Position numbers and translations under genes: made by a program
Source of the DNA: CAYGWP01 sp964353455
GTDB taxonomy: Bacteria > Planctomycetota > Phycisphaerae > FEN-1346
Assembly: GCA_964353455.1 (NCBI GenBank)
Contig: CAYGWP010000407.1
Coordinates: 1-5,427 of the forward strand
Direction: 5' to 3'
DNA length: 5,427 nt
The notes under the pieces: generated by a model
Told to the model about the DNA's origin: nothing
What the model saw: only the letters and a program-made list of their open reading frames with translations
Databases searched by the model: none
In this document: positions 1 through 4,389 of the stretch, one piece after another
Numbering within the stretch: the stretch's first letter is position 1
Layout of the letters: each line of letters begins with the position of its first letter

Positions 1-186
1 TGAATGGTCGTTCCAGACCTTGTTGCTGGCCACATCGAACTTGCAGGCCACGAGTTCGCCTTCGGCCTGTAGGAACGGCTCTGTGCTGGGTTGCGCAAGT
101 GCGCCGGCGAACACCGAACAGCGAACGCCGAACACCGAACAGCGAATAGCGAATATCCAAGGGGCACAAGGGGCGGCCTTGGACAT
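1..186 (-). CDS. Possible 5' part of an unrecognised exported protein, running off the left edge
   Basis: On the minus strand one frame is open from position 357 to position 1 with no stop. The last 30 or so codons before the edge (about 90 to 1) read like real protein, with segments such as EGELVACKFDVASNKVWNDHS-like text, and most third positions are G or C. The start is unclear: an ATG at 184-186, an ATG at 235-237 and a GTG at 112-114 are all in frame, and none has a good Shine-Dalgarno. From the ATG at 186 the N-terminus would be a moderately hydrophobic stretch ending in AGALAQP, which resembles a signal peptide, but it is encoded by the heptamer repeat at 108-157. I do not recognise the family. 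The plus strand is also open here, but its peptide is low-complexity. The coding call is tentative and the start is a guess. Confidence 0.35.
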   Translation of the reverse strand, partial: MSKAAPCAPWIFAIRCSVFGVRCSVFAGALAQPSTEPFLQAEGELVACKFDVASNKVWNDHS

Positions 187-212
187 TCGGTGTTCGGTGT
201 TGGATATTCGCT
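108..212. repeat. Heptamer GAACACC-type repeat with inverted counterpart (imperfect palindrome)
   Basis: Seven consecutive 7-bp units occupy 109-157: GAACACC, GAACAGC, GAACGCC, GAACACC, GAACAGC, GAATAGC, GAATATC. As a result an 18-bp string at 108-125 recurs exactly at 129-146. After a short spacer the complementary motif returns at 183-212 (ATTCGGT, GTTCGGT, GTTGGAT, ATTCGCT). Positions 150-162 pair with 177-189 over 13 bp with one mismatch, leaving a 14-nt loop, so the element can form a hairpin. Similar GAACACC/GTTCGGT interspersed repeats are, from memory, common in planctomycete and verrucomicrobial genomes. Their function is unknown to me. Confidence 0.8.
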
Positions 213-229
213 GCTGCCCGCTGATGGGT

Positions 230-319
230 TCACACATGCCGCAGGCGGCGCCCGATGCCCCAGACGATGAGTTCCGGCGCAACCAGGTTGTCGGGCCAGG
301 CGGCGATGGCGTCGTGCAT
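230..319 (-). CDS. Doubtful 29-aa ORF with a strong Shine-Dalgarno
   Basis: An ATG at 317-319 follows AGGAGG (323-328) by only three bases, a strong but tightly spaced ribosome binding site. The peptide contains PDNLVAPELIVWGIGRR and stops at 230-232. It lies downstream of the nitrilase-like gene on the same strand, beyond the terminator-like palindrome at 382-399. The stop falls just before the heptamer repeat, so it could be the start of a gene broken by the repeat, or it could be chance. The fragment matches nothing I know. The same frame upstream (to 631) is only a shadow of the nitrilase gene. Confidence 0.2.
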   Translation of the reverse strand: MHDAIAAWPDNLVAPELIVWGIGRRLRHV

Positions 320-381
320 CTGCCTCCTGTCAGTTCGGCATTGATGTGTGCCACGGCTTACTTGTACGGTTTCAGCGGAAA

Positions 382-399
382 GCCGGGGCGCGCCCCGGC
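382..399 (-). terminator. GC-rich palindrome downstream of the nitrilase gene, possible terminator
   Basis: An 18-bp perfect palindrome lies 30 bp past the stop of the nitrilase-like gene. It forms a 7-bp stem of GCCGGGG with CCCCGGC around a CGCG loop. On the minus strand it is followed by only TTT and then CCG, so the U-tract is weak. It may be an intrinsic terminator of low efficiency or an mRNA 3'-end stabiliser. Confidence 0.5.
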
Positions 400-428
400 C
401 TACATGGGTGGCGGCGCAGAAGGGGCGG

Positions 429-1355
429 CTACGGCGCGGCGATGGGAATATTGTAGATGAGAAGGCATTCCTTGCTGTCGCCCTTCTGGGCGGAGGGCGG
501 CATCTGGGCGAGCGTCCGGCCGTCGGGGCCGATGAACCACGCGCCGCTCGCCCAGCCGGAGTTGGCATCGGGTCCCGGCGGCGGGTCAAACTCCGGGTTG
601 TACAGCCCCGCCATGTTGTGAAGGGCCGCATGGACCTTCAGTTGCGCCACCCAGCCGTCGGGCCCGCCCCATGCGGCACGGAACTTGTACCATCCGGCGA
701 TGGTCCCGCCCGTGGTGTTGGCGTGCGGGGCGTAGATGATCCGTGCCCCTGCGGCCGCAAGGGCCTGGAGGTTCTTCTGGTCCGTCCCATCGGCGCAGAT
801 GAGGATACCCATCTTCGCGCCCTTGACCTCGAAGACGTTATGGTCGGTCCCCGCCTCGACGAACGCCTTCTCCTTCGTGAGCCATATCTTATGGTGCCAT
901 CCGACCACCGTGCCCGCCGGGCCGACGACGAACTGCGTGTTCCACCGCTTGCCGGCGGCGTCCTGCTCGGCAATACCGGCACTGATGTAGATGCCTTTCT
1001 CGGCGGCCTTCCGCGCGAGGGCCTTTACCTCGGGGCCGTCCAGCGCGAGCCACGTCATTCGCTCGCTGAAGCGGTAACCGTTGATCGAGAGTTCCGGGAA
1101 CCCGACGAACTCCGCCCCCTGTGCGGCGGCGCGGTCGATGAAATACATGTGCCGCCGCAGGTTCGCCTCGATGTTCGCCCTGTTTGCCGCCGCGTCGGGA
1201 CCGTCGGAATAGACGCACTTCATGCTCGCGAGGGCCATCCTGAGGTGTCCGGGGTTGCGGTCGGCCGGCGGGGCCGCGGAAGCGGCACTCCACGCCGTCG
1301 CGCCGATGCCCGCAAGGGCCAGGCAGACCAGCGCTGCCGCAACGGCGAGTCTCAC
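429..1355 (-). CDS. Exported carbon-nitrogen hydrolase (nitrilase superfamily)
   Basis: This 308-aa protein probably hydrolyses a carbon-nitrogen bond in an amide, carbamoyl or nitrile compound; the substrate cannot be read from sequence. From the chosen start, the catalytic Glu is E88 in FPELSINGY, the Lys is K156 in HHKIWL and the nucleophile is C187 in ILICADGTD, the complete triad of the family in the usual order. I chose the GTG at 1353-1355 because GGAG (1364-1367) lies 8 nt upstream and because it places a Sec-type signal peptide at the N-terminus (RLAVAAALVCLALAG, with likely cleavage after SAASA). The frame is open further upstream to 1502, but that extension runs into the insertion sequence. 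Export is unusual for a superfamily that is largely cytoplasmic; a periplasmic or surface role is inferred. It is transcribed away from the IS, whose left end lies 56 bp upstream and may have displaced its promoter. The residues after C187 differ from the common CYDxRFP pattern, so the nitrilase branch is uncertain. Confidence 0.9.
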   Translation of the reverse strand: MRLAVAAALVCLALAGIGATAWSAASAAPPADRNPGHLRMALASMKCVYSDGPDAAANRANIEANLRRHMYFIDRAAAQGAEFVGFPELSINGYRFSERMTWLALDGPEVKALARKAAEKGIYISAGIAEQDAAGKRWNTQFVVGPAGTVVGWHHKIWLTKEKAFVEAGTDHNVFEVKGAKMGILICADGTDQKNLQALAAAGARIIYAPHANTTGGTIAGWYKFRAAWGGPDGWVAQLKVHAALHNMAGLYNPEFDPPPGPDANSGWASGAWFIGPDGRTLAQMPPSAQKGDSKECLLIYNIPIAAP

Positions 1356-1411
1356 GATAGGCACTCCGGTAAACGACGTCTTGAGCGGGTGATGAATGGT
1401 CGGGGCGTCCA

Positions 1412-1425
1412 GGGTGCATGACCGT
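1412..1425 (+). repeat. Left terminal inverted repeat of the IS
   Basis: GGGTGCATGACCGT, an exact inverted match over 14 bp to 3103-3116. The similarity continues inward only weakly. Confidence 0.85.
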
Positions 1426-1435
1426 AGTTGCAGTG

Positions 1436-1507
1436 CCTGATTGGCCGATGAAGGATGGTAGGACGTGCCGAGGCCCGTGGGAGGCGGGTCTGGAACGGCC
1501 AATCAGG
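1436..1507 (+). promoter_or_regulatory. Inverted repeat sequestering the transposase Shine-Dalgarno
   Basis: CCTGATTGGCCG at 1436-1447 is perfectly complementary to CGGCCAATCAGG at 1496-1507, giving a 12-bp stem around a 48-nt loop. The 3' arm includes the AGG that begins the AGGAGG Shine-Dalgarno (1505-1510) of the transposase ATG at 1518. In RNA transcribed from outside the element, both arms would be present and the ribosome site would be partly masked. IS10 and IS50 use this design to prevent transposase expression from read-through transcription. A transcript starting between the arms would escape. A TTGCAG at 1428-1433 is a possible -35, but no good -10 follows. Confidence 0.6.
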
Positions 1508-1517
1508 AGGATGGGAC

Positions 1518-1883
1518 ATGGCGGCCGAGCCATTGGAAGGCAAGCGTGCTGAGTTTGTGTCGCGTGCGGGGCAGGCCTTTGACCGGATGTTCGGGGCGGA
1601 TGGGCAGAACGGCCTGGTGACGTTCGCTCAGCGGGAGGGTCGGGCCTGCGAGGTGACCGACGAGTTGGCCCGGTGGCTGATGGCCGAGCACATCGCGTTG
1701 GACCCCTCCGGCCCATCGAGCGTGGAGGCGGACTGTCCCCTGTGCGGCGGGCCGGTGCGGTACGAGTCGGCGGCGCAGGCGGAGGGGGAGGTCCGGGAGT
1801 TTCAGACGCGCCGGGGCAAGATCGAGTACCGCCGGGCGGCGGCGCGGTGTCCGCGGTGTCGCAAGATTTTTTTCCCTGCTTGA
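1518..1883 (+). CDS. ISKra4-like transposase, N-terminal part (first frame)
   Basis: This frame encodes 121 aa before a TGA at 1881-1883. The ATG at 1518 is chosen over the upstream ATG at 1455 because AGGAGG (1505-1510) lies 7 nt before it. It carries a four-cysteine zinc-ribbon-like arrangement: C73 and C76 in DCPLCGGP, then C111 and C114 in RCPRCRK. In related transposases this part is fused to the catalytic domain and probably contacts DNA. Here it ends right after KIFFPA, and the rest of the protein continues in the +1 frame. If the frames are joined, the product is about 527 aa, within what I expect for this family. It could be a separate ORF A made with the fusion, or the front half of a gene broken by one inserted base. 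Confidence 0.75.
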   Translation: MAAEPLEGKRAEFVSRAGQAFDRMFGADGQNGLVTFAQREGRACEVTDELARWLMAEHIALDPSGPSSVEADCPLCGGPVRYESAAQAEGEVREFQTRRGKIEYRRAAARCPRCRKIFFPA

Positions 1884-1884
1884 C
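1866..1884 (+). other. Frame junction of the transposase (T7 run, single-base shift)
   Basis: The first frame reads through seven T residues (1867-1873), then CCT GCT TGA. The downstream catalytic frame is open across the same bases and enters the second frame with LDERLALG. Joining needs the loss of one base (+1). Dropping T1877 gives IFFPLDERLALG, which best resembles my memory of the family. Dropping one T of the run gives IFSLLDERLALG. A small hairpin follows (1894-1898 with 1907-1911). The alternatives are a disabling insertion, transcriptional slippage on T7, ribosomal +1 shifting near the UGA-C, or a sequencing error. Confidence 0.7.
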
Positions 1885-1917
1885 GAGCGGCTGGCCCTGG
1901 GGACCGAGGGCTACAGC

Positions 1918-3102
1918 GTGGCCTTGCTCGCGAAGATCGAGTATGCCGGGGCCAACGAGGGGTCCTTCCGACAGGCGGCGGAGGCGTTGGCCCGGCTGGC
2001 GGAGTTGCCCATCAGCGCCAAGCACGTGCAGCGGATCACGGAACGGTTGGGCCGGGAACGGGTCGAGCAACGGGACCGGGATGTCGAGCGGATGAAGGCC
2101 GGACGGCTGACGCCCACGCACGCCCAGCCGCCGCGGGTGGCGGCCATTCATCTCGACGCCGGCAAGATTCAGTTGCGGGCCGACGACGGAGGGCCGGGGG
2201 TGCGCCAGCCGCACTGGTCGGACACGAAGGTTGGGTGTTTTCTCACCTACGCCGCCCCGGCCGGCGACAGAGACCCGCAACCGCAGCCGCCGCAGGCGTT
2301 TCTGGACCCGCCGCGGGTAATGCGTTTGTGCCAGGAGATGCACGAGGTGCGCTCGGACCCGACGACGCGTCCGACGGCCGCCAAAACCCCCGAGATGCCG
2401 GCGAGCCGGGCGACGGCGGCTCGGACGACGCGTCTGGTCCGCACGGCGGTGGCGACGATGGAGTCGGCCGAGGAATTCGGATGGATGGTGGCGGCGGAGG
2501 CGACGCGGCGGGGTTTCTATCAGGCCCCCCATCGCGCCATCGTCGGCGACGGGGGCAATTGGATCGAACCGCTGGGCCAGATGCACTTCCCGGAGTGGGA
2601 GCAGATTCTGGATTTCCTGCACCTCTTGGTACACCTGTACGCGGCGGCGACGACGGCGTATCGGGGCCAAGCCACGCGGGCGTGGCGGCTGTACGAACGG
2701 ATGCTGCGGGCGGCCTGGGCCGGCCAGGTCGGACAGGTGGAGGCGGCGTTGGCCGAACAAATCAAACGCCTTGGACCGACCTCGACCCCAGGCCCGCCCG
2801 ACGAACCACGCCAGGTACTGGCCGCCACCCTGGCCTACGTCAGCCGCAACCGCCAACGAATGGATTATCCGCGATACCGGCGGCAAGGGCTGCCGGTGAC
2901 CAGCGCCGCGGTCGAGTCGCTCATCAAGCAGATCAACCAGCGGGTCAAGGGCACCGAGAAGTTCTGGTTGCGGGGCGGGGCCGAGTCCGTCTTACAGGTC
3001 CGTGCGGCCTACCTCAGCGAGGACGGCCGCGCCGAGGAATTCCATGACCATCGCCCGCAGGGTCGCGCCGTCGGCCGTGGCCGCCTCCGCCCGGCCGCAT
3101 AA
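1918..3102 (+). CDS. ISKra4-like transposase, C-terminal catalytic part (second frame)
   Basis: This is the catalytic part of the transposase. The frame is open from about 1867, and a GTG at 1918 is its first in-frame start, but no Shine-Dalgarno is visible there, so it is most likely translated as the tail of the upstream frame. Counting from the GTG, candidate acidic catalytic residues are D80 in AIHLDAGKI, D211 in IVGDGGNWIE (or D232 in LDFLHLLVH) and E333 in VTSAAVESLIKQ, the D-D-E order of RNase H-fold transposases. The run VTSAAVES followed by KQINQRVKGTEKFW is what led me to ISKra4. A proline- and alanine-rich insert (about residues 113-170) separates the first Asp from the second. The C-terminus is basic and the stop overlaps the start of the right terminal repeat. 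The assignment of individual catalytic residues is inferred. Confidence 0.8.
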   Translation: MALLAKIEYAGANEGSFRQAAEALARLAELPISAKHVQRITERLGRERVEQRDRDVERMKAGRLTPTHAQPPRVAAIHLDAGKIQLRADDGGPGVRQPHWSDTKVGCFLTYAAPAGDRDPQPQPPQAFLDPPRVMRLCQEMHEVRSDPTTRPTAAKTPEMPASRATAARTTRLVRTAVATMESAEEFGWMVAAEATRRGFYQAPHRAIVGDGGNWIEPLGQMHFPEWEQILDFLHLLVHLYAAATTAYRGQATRAWRLYERMLRAAWAGQVGQVEAALAEQIKRLGPTSTPGPPDEPRQVLAATLAYVSRNRQRMDYPRYRRQGLPVTSAAVESLIKQINQRVKGTEKFWLRGGAESVLQVRAAYLSEDGRAEEFHDHRPQGRAVGRGRLRPAA

Positions 3103-3116
3103 ACGGTCATGCACCC
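3103..3116 (-). repeat. Right terminal inverted repeat of the IS
   Basis: ACGGTCATGCACCC, the exact reverse complement of 1412-1425. It starts immediately after the stop codon of the transposase. Confidence 0.85.
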
Positions 3117-3132
3117 CAATCCGTCCGTCCGT

Positions 3133-3161
3133 TTGGAAAAAGTCGATAATCGTGTTATACT
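3133..3161 (+). promoter_or_regulatory. Sigma70-type promoter with extended -10 for the aldolase gene
   Basis: TTGGAA (3133-3138) serves as the -35 and TATACT (3156-3161) as the -10, with an optimal 17-bp spacer. A TG at 3153-3154, one base before the -10, makes it an extended -10. The expected transcription start is near 3168. The promoter lies 16 bp beyond the right end of the IS and so belongs to the flanking DNA. This is the most AT-rich stretch in the window. Confidence 0.75.
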
Positions 3162-3167
3162 ATGTCG

Positions 3168-3281
3168 CCGCAAGGTCCCAGGGCAGGCGCGGGCCGCCAG
3201 TCCGCAGGGCGGGCCGTGCAAAGTGCGCGCTGCGGCCGCGCGGCAGGCAAACGGTTCCATTGGCCGGATAGGGAGGCGAAC
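3168..3281 (+). other. Leader of about 114 nt before the aldolase start
   Basis: Between the predicted transcription start and the GTG at 3282 lies a GC-rich leader. It holds short self-complementary pieces, for example GCGCG and CGCGC around CTGCGGC near 3222-3240. I see no match to a known riboswitch. The reading frame of the aldolase is open through it from an ATG at 3162, but that ATG lies at or before the predicted transcript start, and the encoded residues are arginine- and alanine-rich low-complexity text. Confidence 0.4.
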
Positions 3282-4238
3282 GTGTTTCGACCGGAAATCA
3301 AGGTCCTCGATTGCACCATCCGCGACGGCGGACTCGCGAACGATTCACACTTCACCCTGGAGACGGTGCGCGGCGTGTACAAGGCCTGCTGCGAGGCTCG
3401 CATCGACTACGTGGAACTCGGGTACCGGAACTCCAAGAAGATGTTCTCGCCGGCCGAGTTCGGCATCTGGCGATTCTGCGATGAGGACGACCTGAAGCGC
3501 GCCGTCGATGGCATCGAGAACCAGGGCACAAAGGTCTCCGTCATGCAGGATGCGCACAAGGCCGAGGCCGCCGACCTGCTGCCCAAGGACCAGTCGGTCG
3601 CAACATTAGTCCGCGTGGCCACATACGTCAAGGACATCGACAAGGCCATCGCCCTGGAGAACGCCGCTCACGACAAGGGCTACGAGACCACCATCAACGT
3701 CATGTCTATATCCGTCGAGTCCGACTGGGAACTCGACCCCGCCCTGGAGCAGATCGCCAAAGAGACCCACGTGGTCGCATGCTACGTGGTCGATTCGTTC
3801 GGGGCCCTCTACAGCGAACAGGTCGATTACTTCGTCGATAAGTACCGCCGCATACTGCCGAAGAACGTCGAGGTCGGCGTCCACTTCCACAACAACCAGC
3901 AACTGGCCTTCGCCAACACCATCGAGGGGATAATCCGCGGCGCCAACTTCCTCGATTCCACCGTCTATGGCCTCGGCCGCGCCGCAGGCAACTGCCCCAC
4001 GGAACTTCTGCTGGGGTTCCTCAAGAACCCCAAGTTCAACATCCGCCCCATCTTCGACTGCGTCGCCAATACGGTCATCCCCCTCCAGAAACAGGTTGAG
4101 TGGGGCTACATGGTCCCCCACATGATCACCGGAATCCTGAACCAGCACCCCCGCGCCGCCATGGCCATGCTCAAGGGCGCAGACCGCCTGAAGTACCGCG
4201 CGTTCTACGACCAGATGCTCGAACTCGTTGACCGCTGA
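3282..4238 (+). CDS. HMGL/DRE-TIM family aldolase-like protein
   Basis: This 318-aa cytoplasmic protein has the TIM-barrel signature of the family that includes 4-hydroxy-2-oxovalerate aldolase, HMG-CoA lyase and homocitrate synthase, which make or break C-C bonds of 2-oxo acids or acyl-CoAs with a divalent metal. Visible motifs are LDCTIRDGG (R14, D15), DSFG at 171-174, the metal-binding HxH of VHFHNN (H201, H203) and GLGRAAGN at 230-237. It looks full length for a single-domain member and lacks the long C-terminal regulatory domain of isopropylmalate synthases. I start it at the GTG at 3282, with GGGAGG (3271-3276) 5 nt upstream, because the protein then begins just before the conserved motif; the ATG at 3162 would add 40 unconserved residues. 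Close relatives are, from memory, annotated only as aldolase catalytic domain proteins, so the substrate is unknown. It is driven by the promoter at 3133-3161 and appears monocistronic, with a convergent gene downstream. Confidence 0.88.
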   Translation: MFRPEIKVLDCTIRDGGLANDSHFTLETVRGVYKACCEARIDYVELGYRNSKKMFSPAEFGIWRFCDEDDLKRAVDGIENQGTKVSVMQDAHKAEAADLLPKDQSVATLVRVATYVKDIDKAIALENAAHDKGYETTINVMSISVESDWELDPALEQIAKETHVVACYVVDSFGALYSEQVDYFVDKYRRILPKNVEVGVHFHNNQQLAFANTIEGIIRGANFLDSTVYGLGRAAGNCPTELLLGFLKNPKFNIRPIFDCVANTVIPLQKQVEWGYMVPHMITGILNQHPRAAMAMLKGADRLKYRAFYDQMLELVDR

Positions 4239-4255
4239 CGGCCGGCGCAGGAAGA

Positions 4256-4282
4256 GGGCCGCCCCGCGGTTCGAGGCGGCCC
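4256..4282. terminator. Hairpin between convergent genes, possible bidirectional terminator
   Basis: GGGCCGCC (4256-4263) pairs perfectly with GGCGGCCC (4275-4282) around an 11-nt loop, 17 bp after the aldolase stop. No T-run follows on the plus strand, so termination strength is doubtful. The rest of 4239-4389 shows no further gene or clear signal beyond small GC-rich palindromes. Confidence 0.45.
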
Positions 4283-4389
4283 CATTCTCGGCAAGGCTGC
4301 GCCTGGCGTTTGCGCCGCCCGCCCGCCATCGTTGTGCGGACATGGGCTGTCTCGTGTGGCCGGTGCCGTCGGGGCTCGAACGCTCGCCT

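Larger units (their letters stand above)
1412..3116 (+). mobile_element. ISKra4-type insertion sequence, about 1705 bp
   Basis: Two copies of GGGTGCATGACCGT in inverted orientation (1412-1425 and 3103-3116) bracket a two-frame transposase, and the right copy begins right at the transposase stop codon. The transposase has an N-terminal zinc-ribbon-like region and the VTSAAVES and KQINQRVKGTEKFW motifs, which I associate with the ISKra4 family. The flanks are GGGGCGTCCA on the left and CAATCCGTCC on the right, and they show no target-site duplication. That may mean a group that makes none, or decay of the copy. The element sits in the intergenic region between the divergent nitrilase and aldolase genes. 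Its GC content looks like that of its host, so it may not be a recent arrival from a distant genome. Exact ends beyond the 14-bp repeats are inferred. Confidence 0.85.

Noticed and set aside
108..212. CRISPR array
   Set aside because: Units are 7 bp and contiguous with no unique spacers, and no cas gene is present.
1..1402. TGAATGGTCG occurring at 1-10 and again at 1393-1402
   Set aside because: Only 10 bp, no extension on either side and no structural context; probably chance.
348..1421. A 357-codon plus-strand frame opposite the nitrilase-like gene
   Set aside because: The minus strand carries a full catalytic triad and signal peptide; this frame shows no domain.
1673..2095. A third frame through the transposase junction (the -1 frame)
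   Set aside because: It is open to 2095 but does not carry the catalytic motifs; the continuing transposase is in the +1 frame.
889..2886. A 665-codon open frame on the minus strand covering the IS and part of the nitrilase gene
   Set aside because: Arginine- and proline-rich low-complexity peptide opposite the transposase; a typical antisense shadow in GC-rich DNA.
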